A DNA stretch of 64,000 nt from assembly GCF_014201715.1 (NCBI RefSeq), contig NZ_JACHFD010000007.1, positions 1 to 64,000 of the forward strand, read 5' to 3'. The stretch comes from Haloferula luteola (GTDB taxonomy: Bacteria; Verrucomicrobiota; Verrucomicrobiia; Verrucomicrobiales; Akkermansiaceae). A program made the position numbers and the translations under genes. This document shows, piece after piece, positions 19,914 to 28,986 of the stretch (positions are counted from its first letter, which is position 1; each line of letters starts with the position of its first letter). The notes under the pieces were generated by a model. The model was not told the origin of the DNA and did no database searches. It saw nothing but the letters and a program-made list of their open reading frames with translations.

Positions 19914-19997
19914 GACGGGTGAAGGGATCGAGCCCGCCGCGGGAACTGGCAAGCGCGAAGTGGACGGGCTCCGAAGATGTCCGGTGGAGCAGAGTCC

Positions 19998-22295
19998 TCA
20001 GTCCGATTCGGTGAGGGCAAGCGTCAGTGATTTTCCGCGCTCGATGGTAGGATGGAGTTTTCGATCGCCGATGCGGACGGTGCAGGGTTGGCCGAGGCGG
20101 GAGTGAAGGGTGACCTCGGTGGCGAGGCCGTCATTCCAGGTGATATCGACGGTGAATCCGCCGCGGGCGCAGAGTCCGGTCACTTTCCCTGTAGTCCAGG
20201 CAGCGGGGAGAGCGGGGAGCAGTTCGATCTCCTCGTTGTGGCTTTGCAGGAGCATTTCGGTGATGCCGGCGGTTCCGCCGAAGTTGCCATCGATCTGGAA
20301 GGGTGGATGAGCGTCAAAGAGGTTGGGATAGGTGCGGGAGGGGTCGAGCAGCGCGTGAAGGATTTTCAAAGTACGGTCTCCATCGTGGAGGCGAGCGCGG
20401 CAGTTGATGCGCCAGCCAATGGCCCAACCGGTGGAGAAATCGCCCCGGGTGTCGAGCGAACGGGCGGCCGCCTGGGCGAGGTCGGGAGTTTTCCGTAGGT
20501 CGATCTGATTGCTCGGGAAGAGTGCGTAGAGGTGGGAGATGTGGCGGTGGTTCTGGTCGGGGGCCTTGCTGTCCCAGTCGTCCATCCATTCTTGAAGTTG
20601 GCCTTTTTCTCCAATCTGGAGCGGGGCGAGTTTTTCTCGGACGGTGAGGATTTCCTGCCGGAAATCATCATCGGAGTGGAGGATGTTGGCAGCTTCGGCT
20701 GTTTGGGAAAATAAGTCGCGCAGCAGGCTCATGTCCATGGACGGACCAGCACAGACGCTGGCCCCATAGGGGTGGCGATTTTCCGGAGAGATTGAGGGAT
20801 TGGTGACAAGCCAGCCGTGCTGGGGATCGGTCACGAGGGTATCAAGGAAGAATTCGCAGGCACCTTTCAGGACGGGGTAGATGTCACTGAGGAAGTCGCG
20901 GTCGCCCGTGAATTGGTAGTGTTCCCAGAGGTGGGTGCAGAGCCAGGCGCCACCGGTCGGCCACATGCCCCATTGTGGGCCATCGATGGGTTGAGTGTTA
21001 CGCCAGAGGTCGGTGTTGTGATGGCAGACCCAACCACGGGCTCCGTAGTGGATCTGGGCGGTGCGTTTCCCGGTTTCGGCGATTTCCTTGACGAGACGGA
21101 TGAGGGGTTCGGTCAATTCCGATAGGTTGGCAGTTTCGGCCGGCCAGTAGTTCATTTCGGTGTTGATGTTCACCGTGTATTTGCTCTGCCAGGGCGGCGA
21201 GGTTTGATCATTCCAGATGCCTTGAAGGTTGGCGGGCTGAGTGCCGGGACGCGAACTGCCAAGGAGGAGGTAGCGCCCCCATTGATAGTAGAGGGCGATA
21301 AGGGATGGATCGTTGGAGCCTTTGGCGAAGTTTTGGAGGCGCTGATCGGTGGGTTTCTCGGCGGCGGGGCTGGAGCCGAGATCGAGCGAGACGCGGCGGA
21401 AATACTGACGGTGTTCGGAGAGGTGATCGCGAAGGAGCGTATCCCAGCCCTTTTTCTCCGCGGCAGCAAGGTGGGCAACGGGCTCAAGAGAAGGATCTCC
21501 GGAGACGTCGTCATAGCGACGGAATGAGGTGTCGGCATCGAGGAAGATGAGGACGCTGTCGGCCTGTTCGACGGAGATGTGTTGGGCGTTGGAGGTGGTG
21601 GTGCCGCCCGTGGTGGAAATCTTTGCCCTGCATTCGAAGGAGAGGGCGCCGTGGTCGAGTCCCCCGCCTTTTCCTCCGTGGCCATGCATCACGAGGGTTC
21701 GCGGGGATTCGGAGCGGACTTCGACGCCCATCGGGGAATCGAAAGAGGCGGTGAAGGAGATCGAGCGAGGGCGATCGGCAGTGAGTCGAATGGCGAGGAC
21801 TTGATCGACCGCGCTGATGAAGGCTTCGCGGGTGAACGTGACTCCGCCTTGTTGGAACCGGGTTGTGGTGGTTGCGGAATCGAGGTCGAGCTGGCGGCGG
21901 TATTGAGTGACTGGACCGCCACCGGAGAATTGGAGACGCAAGTTGCCAACGGTTTGGTAGGGAGATTGGGTGGGCGGGGTGCCCATCATAGTTTCGGCGA
22001 TCCGTTTTTCAGCCTCGGCATATTTGCCGGCGAAGATGAGTTGCTGGACCTCGGGGAGGGACTGAAGGGCTCCGGAGTTCGAGGGGTCGGTCGGACCGCC
22101 GCCCCATAGGGTGTCTTCGTTGAGTTGATAACGGGCCTCAGTGGGCCCGCCGAAGATCATGGCACCGAGCCGTCCATTGCCGAGGGGGAGTGCTTCGGTC
22201 CAGGCTTTGGCGGGCTTGTCATACCAAAGGGTGAGGGCTTCGTTGGCATGAGCAAACGACCCAAGAGTGAGGAGGACGAGGCAACGCAAGTTCAT
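19998..22295 (-). CDS. GH95 family alpha-L-fucosidase/galactosidase (copy A), secreted
   Basis: 765 aa with a signal peptide (MNLRCLVLLTLGSFAHA); I start at the ATG at 22295 rather than the GTG one codon upstream. GH95 signatures are complete: WTEALPLGNGRLGAMIFGG at the N-terminus, SSRPGTQPANLQGIWN, NINTEMNYWPAE (the two Asn of the NIN motif assist catalysis), NPSISPEN with the proposed acid Glu, HRHISHLYALFP, and PFQIDGNFGG with the Asp. The residue before the NIN motif region is Thr (SKYTVNIN), unlike the His of copy B. Last gene of a three-gene glycan cluster; 19 bp after the fusion gene. Confidence 0.92.
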   Translation of the reverse strand: MNLRCLVLLTLGSFAHANEALTLWYDKPAKAWTEALPLGNGRLGAMIFGGPTEARYQLNEDTLWGGGPTDPSNSGALQSLPEVQQLIFAGKYAEAEKRIAETMMGTPPTQSPYQTVGNLRLQFSGGGPVTQYRRQLDLDSATTTTRFQQGGVTFTREAFISAVDQVLAIRLTADRPRSISFTASFDSPMGVEVRSESPRTLVMHGHGGKGGGLDHGALSFECRAKISTTGGTTTSNAQHISVEQADSVLIFLDADTSFRRYDDVSGDPSLEPVAHLAAAEKKGWDTLLRDHLSEHRQYFRRVSLDLGSSPAAEKPTDQRLQNFAKGSNDPSLIALYYQWGRYLLLGSSRPGTQPANLQGIWNDQTSPPWQSKYTVNINTEMNYWPAETANLSELTEPLIRLVKEIAETGKRTAQIHYGARGWVCHHNTDLWRNTQPIDGPQWGMWPTGGAWLCTHLWEHYQFTGDRDFLSDIYPVLKGACEFFLDTLVTDPQHGWLVTNPSISPENRHPYGASVCAGPSMDMSLLRDLFSQTAEAANILHSDDDFRQEILTVREKLAPLQIGEKGQLQEWMDDWDSKAPDQNHRHISHLYALFPSNQIDLRKTPDLAQAAARSLDTRGDFSTGWAIGWRINCRARLHDGDRTLKILHALLDPSRTYPNLFDAHPPFQIDGNFGGTAGITEMLLQSHNEEIELLPALPAAWTTGKVTGLCARGGFTVDITWNDGLATEVTLHSRLGQPCTVRIGDRKLHPTIERGKSLTLALTESD

Positions 22296-22314
22296 CACGG
22301 TGGAGCAGTTGGAG

Positions 22315-25300
22315 CTAGGGTTTGACGGTAAGTTCGAGGACTTCGGGATCGTCGGAGAGTTCGCCGAGGTTTTCCCGTTTCAGGACGAGCATGCCTTGCG
22401 TTTGAGTGAAGGCGACGGGGGCACCATGGAGTCGTTTGCAGGAAGCTACCGAGAGTCCTGCGAGGGGGATGTGAAGGGCTTCCGGGTTTTTCGGATCGAG
22501 AAGATGCAGGAAAACGCGGGATCCGGAGTGAGTGGAAACGCAGCGATCGTCGACGGGTTGAATCGGGCCTGCGTTGGTGCCGTAAATGGCTTCCCCGTTT
22601 TTCTCAAGCCAGGCGCCGACTTCTTGGAGTCGCTCGACGTGGGTGGAAGGGATCACGCCATTGCGATCCGGCCCGACGTTGAGTAAAAGGTTGCCACCGC
22701 GGCCAACGACATCGATCAGCATGCGCAGAATCGAGGATTTCGCCATGAGGTTTTGCCGCGTGTTGAAGCCCCAGCTGGTTTGGTTGAGATTGAGGCATTT
22801 CTCCCAGGGTTCATCAAGAATCGGGCCCGTGACGGTGTGGCCGCCTTCGTCGCATTGGAAGTCGCCTTCCCAGCCAGAGCGCGGATTGATGGCGATCGTT
22901 GGTTGGAGTTTACGCACCATGGCGTTGAGTGGAATCGGTTCCCACAACCAAGCCGCATCAGCGTCGGTACCCTGGTGGGCGAGCCAGCCACCGTCGTACC
23001 ACAGGATGTCAATTTTGCCGTAGTGGCTCATCAGTTCCCGAATTTGTCCATAGGCCTGCGCCTTCATGCGGGCAGCATTTTCCGGGAGTTCCTTGGGATT
23101 GAAGTAGCCGGGAAATCGCCAATCCATGGGTGAGTAGTAGAGTCCGACGGCGAGTCCGGCCTTGCGGAAAGCGGTGACGTATTCCGCGACGAAGTCGCGT
23201 TTCGCGGCGGTTTTGGTGCTGCAGAATCCGCCTTCGCTGGCATCGCTATCCCAGAGTGCAAAGCCGTCGTGGTGGCGGGTGGTGAGCACGGCGTATCGCA
23301 TGCCACCTGCGATGGCGGCGGTTGCCCAGGCATTGGCGTCGAAGTGCTTGGGCACGAATTCTTCCGCAAGCTTCGCGTATTCTTCGGCCGGGATGGCCTC
23401 ATGGTGCATCACCCATTCTCCCCGTGCGGGAATGGCGTAGAGGCCCCAATGGATGAACATTCCGAATTTTGCGTCGCGCCAAGGTTTCAGGTCAGCAGGA
23501 GACAGCTTGAGGCTGGCGTCCTGGAGCGAATCGCGGCTTTTGAAAACGATGGAGCTTTTCTGCTGAGAGGCGAGTTCGGCTCCGGTCATCGTCTCGACGG
23601 TATCCGACTTGGGTTCAAATTGTTGTCCGAGGAACTGGAGTTCTGCGATGTTGCACCAGCGTTCGCCTTCGGTCGCGATGTAGCGAACCCAACGAAATCG
23701 GGTGGGTTCGTGGACGGCTTGGAAAGTGAGGGCTCCTTCTTTTGGGGCGGAATGGATGGTGAAGAGGTCCACGACACCGCTGGTGAAATCGGGGGTGTTC
23801 GAGCCTTGGAATTTGCCTCCGATCATGCGGTCGGAGGCCTGATTGCGCGGGCAAAAGCGCACGCCGGTGATCTGGGCTTCCGAGCCGTCTCCGAGATCGA
23901 GGCCAACCCATGCGTCGGGTCCCGGGGGGTCAAAGTCGTTCTGCAAGGATCCATCGAAAGCGGTGGTGCGGTCGGCTCCGCTGTTCGCGTAGGAACCTGT
24001 GGTGCCGATGATCGCGCCATCGAGTTGCTGGTCCGCCGTCGCGGTGATTTCCTCGCTGTCGCCCCCCGGATGGGCGGTGACGATATAGTGATAGGTGGTG
24101 CCGGGGGTGAGACCGGTATCGACGTAATACTGGGTCGGTTCTTCAAGCGTTGCGATGGGAGTGTAGGGGCCGCCGCGGGTGGTGGAGCGCTTCCCCTGAT
24201 AGCTTTTGGCGTAGGCAGAGCCGGACCAGGAGAGGGTAATCTGACGGCCCTGAACGAGAGCTTGCAGGGCACTGGGTGGTGCACCCTGCGCGATGGGATC
24301 TCGGCTGTGAGTGAGTGTGGTGAATCCGAGACTGTCGAAGCCTCCACTGCCACTGCCGTAGTTGAAGCCACCTCCTTCGGGTCGTTGCTTTTCGGCATAT
24401 CTTCGGGTCCAGGGTGCCGAGAGTCCACGGCGGTTGACGTAGTGATGATAGAGGAGGTCCCAGCCAGGACGGCTCGCGCCACGGCCATCGGGAGAGATCT
24501 GAGCCTGGACCGAGCGCTTTTCATTTCCCGGATGCTGGTGGACGTAGACGTAGGTCGTGTAGGGGACGTCTTCGCCGAGGTTGTATTTGGACACGTACTC
24601 GACCCCAGCGAGAATGCGGTTGTTTTCCGCGCCGTAGAGATCGATGCCCTGGTTCCAAGCGATTTCGCAGATGACTCCAGCGAGTTGGGGGCCCATCAGC
24701 GAGTGTCCTTGGTCGCGACCGCTTTCCTGCCACTGGCCGAGACCATTTGGGTGGAGAAAGCTCACGAGCTGTTGGAGTGCTTCGTTCCCATCTCCTTGTT
24801 GGAAGGTTTGGAGGCCTTCGTCGAAGATCGTGCGGTCGTCGCATAGCACTCCGATGGCCATCATGGAGGCGACGTTGGCGAGTCCCCAGTTGGCCCAATA
24901 GTGGGTGGGCACGGTGCCGTGGCGGTTGGTGAGAAAATCTTGGTTTCCCTTGAGATACATGTCTTTCATGTATGTCTGGAACCCTTGGAATGCGTGGCGA
25001 TCCCAGCGCTGGTAGTCGCGCAGTAATTCTGCCGCGCAAGCGAGCTGGTAGCCATAGATGCCTTTGCGCAGGCTGACATTGGTGTCGCCGAGGAACTCTT
25101 TGTGTTCGGAGGCCCAAGCATTCAGGATCTCGATGGCCTTGTCCGCGAACTTTCCTTCACCAGAGCCATGGTAGCGAAGGGCGAGTTGGTAGGCTTTGGC
25201 GGCATCGCGAGCGAGTCGGATGTAGTTTTCTCCACCGCGCCCTCCGACACGGAGGATTTCCTGCACTCCGGGAGGGTCGTCCATGAATCCATCGGTGTTG

Positions 25301-25464
25301 CTGACCAGTTGATCCCAGCTGGCTTTCCATGGTTGTTCGGAGGTGGCGACTTTGGCTGCCATCCGGTCGAGATCGGTTTGCGTGGATAGGCATCCGGGGT
25401 GGGTGAAGCTGGCCGCGTGAAGCGAAGCGATGGCGAGCAGTGTGGCGAGGGGAACGAGGTGCAT
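22315..25464 (-). CDS. fusion: alginate-lyase-like domain + FN3 + discoidin-like + GH29 alpha-L-fucosidase
   Basis: 1049 aa, secreted (MHLVPLATLLAIASLHA). Residues ~20-390 form an alpha-helical toroid of the alginate lyase superfamily, with TNRHGTVPTHYWANWGLAN matching the catalytic N-x-H-G-T region, plus QESGRDQGHS. Residues ~395-475 look like FN3 (LTPGTTYHYIVTA), ~480-615 like an F5/8 type C carbohydrate-binding domain (RFRWVRYIATEGERWCNIAEL), and ~650-960 are GH29: AKFGMFIHWGLYAIP, TTRHHDGFALWDS and DILWYDGGW, in which Asp824 is the expected nucleophile. A small beta domain ends the protein. One chain thus pairs a probable lyase with an exo-fucosidase. It is in the middle of the GH95 cluster. 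Confidence 0.88.
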   Translation of the reverse strand: MHLVPLATLLAIASLHAASFTHPGCLSTQTDLDRMAAKVATSEQPWKASWDQLVSNTDGFMDDPPGVQEILRVGGRGGENYIRLARDAAKAYQLALRYHGSGEGKFADKAIEILNAWASEHKEFLGDTNVSLRKGIYGYQLACAAELLRDYQRWDRHAFQGFQTYMKDMYLKGNQDFLTNRHGTVPTHYWANWGLANVASMMAIGVLCDDRTIFDEGLQTFQQGDGNEALQQLVSFLHPNGLGQWQESGRDQGHSLMGPQLAGVICEIAWNQGIDLYGAENNRILAGVEYVSKYNLGEDVPYTTYVYVHQHPGNEKRSVQAQISPDGRGASRPGWDLLYHHYVNRRGLSAPWTRRYAEKQRPEGGGFNYGSGSGGFDSLGFTTLTHSRDPIAQGAPPSALQALVQGRQITLSWSGSAYAKSYQGKRSTTRGGPYTPIATLEEPTQYYVDTGLTPGTTYHYIVTAHPGGDSEEITATADQQLDGAIIGTTGSYANSGADRTTAFDGSLQNDFDPPGPDAWVGLDLGDGSEAQITGVRFCPRNQASDRMIGGKFQGSNTPDFTSGVVDLFTIHSAPKEGALTFQAVHEPTRFRWVRYIATEGERWCNIAELQFLGQQFEPKSDTVETMTGAELASQQKSSIVFKSRDSLQDASLKLSPADLKPWRDAKFGMFIHWGLYAIPARGEWVMHHEAIPAEEYAKLAEEFVPKHFDANAWATAAIAGGMRYAVLTTRHHDGFALWDSDASEGGFCSTKTAAKRDFVAEYVTAFRKAGLAVGLYYSPMDWRFPGYFNPKELPENAARMKAQAYGQIRELMSHYGKIDILWYDGGWLAHQGTDADAAWLWEPIPLNAMVRKLQPTIAINPRSGWEGDFQCDEGGHTVTGPILDEPWEKCLNLNQTSWGFNTRQNLMAKSSILRMLIDVVGRGGNLLLNVGPDRNGVIPSTHVERLQEVGAWLEKNGEAIYGTNAGPIQPVDDRCVSTHSGSRVFLHLLDPKNPEALHIPLAGLSVASCKRLHGAPVAFTQTQGMLVLKRENLGELSDDPEVLELTVKP

Positions 25465-25558
25465 GATGAGGTGGTTTGGGGCTGCCTCAGGTTTTTTCAG
25501 GAGTCTATCGGATCGGGGTGTGTTTCGGAAAAGCGCGGTGGGCGCTCAGATGGGGCGA

Positions 25559-27772
25559 TCATGGGGTGAAGTGTTGGGATTGGCCGGGCTGGAACTCCAT
25601 GGTGCGGACGGTGTCGCCGAGGCGGACGCGCGCGGTGGTTCCGGTGGTGCTTTGAAGGGTGGCCTCGGCGAGTTGACCGGCCTGCCAGCGAAGATGGACG
25701 AGGAATCCGCCGCGGGCGCGCAGGCCGGAGACTTCACCGTCCGGCCAGCAGGAGGGGAGAGCGGGGAGGAGCTCGATTTCGTCGGCGTGGCTTTGGAGGA
25801 GCATTTCGGCGATGCCGGCGGTGATCCCGAGATTGCCATCGATTTGGAACGGGGGGTGAGTGGTCCAGAGGTTATCGAGGGTGTTGTGGGCGAGCAGGCC
25901 GGCGATGCAACCGTGGGCACGATCCGGGTTTCCGAGCCGGGCCCACAGTGCGGTGCGCCAGGCCCAGGTCCATGAGCGTCGGCTATCGCCGACTTCGCCG
26001 CGTTGGGTAAGAGAGATTTCGGCCGCCTTGGCGAGGTCGGGGGTCGACCGGCGATTGATGCGGTTGCCCGGGTGGACGGCGAAGAGGTGGCTGGTGTGTC
26101 GGTGGTGGCTCTTTTCGAGGTCGGGTTTTTCATCGCGCCATTCCATGAGCTGACCCCACGAGCCGATTTGGGGTCCGGCGAGTTTTTCGCGGGCAGAGGC
26201 GAGGCGTTGTTGCAATTCGGGATCGCGGTCGAGCAAGCGAGCCGCGGCGAGGGTGTGGGAGAACAGATCGTCGATGAGCTGTTGGGCATGGGCCGTGCCG
26301 TCTTCGACGGGGCCGTGTTCGTGAGACCAAGCCTGGGGGACGACGAGGGTTCCGTCTGGCAGGGTTTTGAGACGGGCGAGCCAGAATTTTGAGACGTCGT
26401 GGAGCCACGGCCAGGCGGTTTCGGCGAGGAAGGCCGTGTCATGGGAAAAGGCGAAGTGTTCCCAGAAGTGTTGGGCGAGCCAGGCGGTGCTTTCGATGTT
26501 CCAGTTCCATCCGGAGCCGCCGAACGGGTTGAGAGACATGCGGGTGACGAAGCCGCCGGTGTTTTGAGGGTCCTGACTGGCACTGGCCTTTCGGTAGAGG
26601 GGGGCGCAGGTGGTGAGGAGATGGAAGAGGGGCTCGGTGAGTTCCGGGAGGTTGGCGGTTTCCGCCAGCCAGTAGTTCATCTGGAGGTTGATGTTGGTAT
26701 GGTAGTCGCTGAACCAGGCGGGGCGATTTTGGTGGTTCCAGATGCCCTGGAGGTTGGCGGGCAGGGTGCCGGGGCGAGAGCTGCCGATGAGGAGGTAGCG
26801 ACCGTAGTGGAAGAGGAGGGCCTCAAGTTCGGGATCGAGGCAGGGACGGGGAAGTTCCTGGGCTTCATCGCGGTAGCGCTGGATTCTCTGATCGAGGGGG
26901 AGGGCAAGGATCTCCGGCGAGGTGGAGCCCAGGTCGAGAGAGACCCGGCCAAACAGTTGGCGGTGGTCTTTTTCATGACGGGCCAGCAGATCTTGCCAGC
27001 CGCGTTTTTCGGCTTCGTCGAGACGTTCGATCAGGCTGGGAGCAGGATCCCCCGTCATCCATCCCGCGCCGGGATCCATGATGTAGTTGGTATCAGCCGC
27101 GACGATCACCCAAGCTTCCTGGCCTCCAGTGAGGCGGAGTTCGTCCCCTTGGACGGTGAGCTTTCCTCCTCTGGGGATGACGCGCACCCGGGCGGCGTAG
27201 CGAAGATGATTGGGGAGGGTCCCCGTGAGGCTCAGGTCGGTCCCATCGATTTTGAGTGTCTCATCAGGGTGCTGCCCTTGGAGTTGGAAAGTGCCGTCAA
27301 GTTCCTGAGATCCTGAGGTGGTGAGGCGCCAGGCGAAGACCTGGTCCGGATGAGAAGCGAAAGCCTCACGGGTGATGGCAGAGGCGCCCGCTTTCCACGT
27401 GCTCTGGTGAACGGCGCGGGAGAGATGAAGGGTGCGATGGAAGTCGGTGATTTCGGTGTTGGACGCGGGGAGCGAGGTGAAGCGGAGTTCAGCGAGGGAT
27501 TGGAAAGAGCCGAAGCAGCCCTGGCCGGGCTCTTTTTCTTCGGATTCATAGGCTCCGCTGGGATTGCCATCGCCCGTCCACAGGGAATCGACGGTGAATT
27601 GAACGGTGTCGACGTGAGGATCGGCCATCATGATCACTCCAAGTGAGCCATTGCCGAGGGGGAGGCCGTGTTTTTCCCAATCTTTTGCAGGAGTATCGAA
27701 ACGCAGATCGAGTGAGGGTGCTGCCGTGGCAGCGAGAGAGAGGAGGAGGAAAGCGAGCGCGGATGAGGTCAT
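25559..27772 (-). CDS. GH95 family alpha-L-fucosidase (copy B), secreted
   Basis: 737 aa with a signal peptide (LAFLLLSLAATAAPS). GH95 landmarks: KHGLPLGNGSLGVIM, SSRPGTLPANLQGIWN, NINLQMNYWLAE, QAWSHEHGPVEDG in place of the SISPEN acid motif of copy A, HHRHTSHLFAVHPG, and PFQIDGNLGITAGIAEM. It has SDYHTNIN before the catalytic Asn pair, i.e. His where copy A has Thr. The two copies are clearly divergent paralogues and probably act on different linkages or sugars. First gene of the three-gene operon and divergent from the AraC regulator, with about 180 bp between them. Confidence 0.92.
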   Translation of the reverse strand: MTSSALAFLLLSLAATAAPSLDLRFDTPAKDWEKHGLPLGNGSLGVIMMADPHVDTVQFTVDSLWTGDGNPSGAYESEEKEPGQGCFGSFQSLAELRFTSLPASNTEITDFHRTLHLSRAVHQSTWKAGASAITREAFASHPDQVFAWRLTTSGSQELDGTFQLQGQHPDETLKIDGTDLSLTGTLPNHLRYAARVRVIPRGGKLTVQGDELRLTGGQEAWVIVAADTNYIMDPGAGWMTGDPAPSLIERLDEAEKRGWQDLLARHEKDHRQLFGRVSLDLGSTSPEILALPLDQRIQRYRDEAQELPRPCLDPELEALLFHYGRYLLIGSSRPGTLPANLQGIWNHQNRPAWFSDYHTNINLQMNYWLAETANLPELTEPLFHLLTTCAPLYRKASASQDPQNTGGFVTRMSLNPFGGSGWNWNIESTAWLAQHFWEHFAFSHDTAFLAETAWPWLHDVSKFWLARLKTLPDGTLVVPQAWSHEHGPVEDGTAHAQQLIDDLFSHTLAAARLLDRDPELQQRLASAREKLAGPQIGSWGQLMEWRDEKPDLEKSHHRHTSHLFAVHPGNRINRRSTPDLAKAAEISLTQRGEVGDSRRSWTWAWRTALWARLGNPDRAHGCIAGLLAHNTLDNLWTTHPPFQIDGNLGITAGIAEMLLQSHADEIELLPALPSCWPDGEVSGLRARGGFLVHLRWQAGQLAEATLQSTTGTTARVRLGDTVRTMEFQPGQSQHFTP

Positions 27773-27925
27773 GCGGGATGGGTGTGGATGCGAGCGAGGA
27801 GGGTTCTCAGGAGAGGGTCTCGTTGGAGTCGGTGAGGCGGGTTTCGATGAAATCGAGACATCGCCATGATGGGGGAATCATCTTACCGGAATGCCCGAGG
27901 TGGAGAATGATTCGAATTGACCGAT

Positions 27926-27965
27926 GGATGGACAAATTTGATTTCTCGGTATGGACCGTCCATCC
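27926..27965. promoter_or_regulatory. inverted repeat at the start of the AraC-type regulator gene
   Basis: An 8-bp inverted repeat (GGATGGAC at 27926-27933 and GTCCATCC at 27958-27965) plus a compact palindrome ATGGAC-C-GTCCAT at 27951-27963 that includes the regulator's start codon. Three half sites thus fall in 40 bp between the divergent GH95 gene and the regulator. It could be the regulator's operator; this is inferred from symmetry only. Confidence 0.4.
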
Positions 27966-28853
27966 GCTCGTCCGTCTTTCATCTCTCCGGATGTCCAAAC
28001 GGGAAGCTATTGCTTTCTCGACATGGGGGTTTCAGAGGGAACGAATCTTATCCTGGTCGGAGGGGGGCGGGAGGAGTGTACGTCAGAGTATCGGATCGAG
28101 CGCAAAGGGTTCCCGTTCGTGACGGTGGAATTTGTTCTCGCGGGGACCTGGCGGTTGCGTCGAAAAGGCCGTGAGGAGCTATTGCGGCCGGGTGCGGTGT
28201 TTGGGTATGGGCCGACGACCTCTTATTCTCTAGAGTCGGTGGGAGGACCGGATCGGACGAAGTACTTCCTTAATCTCACGGGGGCGTGTGCAGAAGACCG
28301 ATTGCGAGAGGCAGGAGTGGCGGAGGGGTCAGTGAGGTACCTGACGCGGACGCGATGGGTGCAAGATTTATGGGACCAGGTCCTCGATTGCGGGCGGCTG
28401 GGGGCGGCGGCGCCGGAGATTGGGAGGCGATTGTCGGAGTTGTTGCTTCTGCGTCTGGCCGTCGAGGGCGGGCAACGTCCAGATTTGCGAACGGAAGGTC
28501 GGCAAACCTTTGAGAAATGCCGGGCGTTGATTCATGAACAATACGTGGAAATTGGTTCGATCCGCGAGGTGGCGGACCGTTGCCATCTCGATCCGGCGTA
28601 TTTGTCGCGCCTGTTTCAGAGGTTCTCCGACGAACGTCCGTTGCAGATGCTCAATCGGTTGAAGACGCGCCATGCAGCGGATTTGATCTTGCGGCGGGGC
28701 TATGGGGTCGCGGAAGCGGGGCGTCTTGTGGGATTTGCCGATCCGTATCATTTCTCTCGAGTTTTCAAACGCGTGCACGGAGTGGCGCCGTCGCGACTGG
28801 GGGCGGAGGGGTTGCCCCATTCGCCACCTCAGACCTCGGCAGAGCAGCCTTGA
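27951..28853 (+). CDS. AraC family transcriptional regulator, divergent from GH95 cluster
   Basis: 300 aa. The N-terminal half (~1-160) is a cupin-like sensor domain (VEFVLAGTWRLRR ... LRPGAVFGYGP). The last ~100 residues have the two helix-turn-helix units of AraC proteins: IREVADRCHLDPAYLSRLFQRFSDERPLQ and VAEAGRLVGFADPYHFSRVFKRVHGVAPS, the second with the signature F.D.yhFSRvFKr. It is transcribed away from the GH95/GH29 operon and most likely senses a fucose-type sugar and activates that operon. A later start at 28023 would remove 24 residues; I keep 27951. Confidence 0.88.
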   Translation: MDRPSARPSFISPDVQTGSYCFLDMGVSEGTNLILVGGGREECTSEYRIERKGFPFVTVEFVLAGTWRLRRKGREELLRPGAVFGYGPTTSYSLESVGGPDRTKYFLNLTGACAEDRLREAGVAEGSVRYLTRTRWVQDLWDQVLDCGRLGAAAPEIGRRLSELLLLRLAVEGGQRPDLRTEGRQTFEKCRALIHEQYVEIGSIREVADRCHLDPAYLSRLFQRFSDERPLQMLNRLKTRHAADLILRRGYGVAEAGRLVGFADPYHFSRVFKRVHGVAPSRLGAEGLPHSPPQTSAEQP

Positions 28854-28986
28854 TGAGGACTCGGATTCCCGGTTTCTGGATGGGGGCGAGGAATTTCCGA
28901 GAGTCCGGGGTTGCCAAATTCTGCGGGTCCGCTAAATCCGCGCCCTCGCGAGCCCAGCCGCTCGCGCGCAAACACCTACGGACGCC

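Noticed and set aside
23269..24846. 525-aa open frame on the plus strand inside the GH29 fusion gene
   Set aside because: Antisense shadow of a gene with clear domains.
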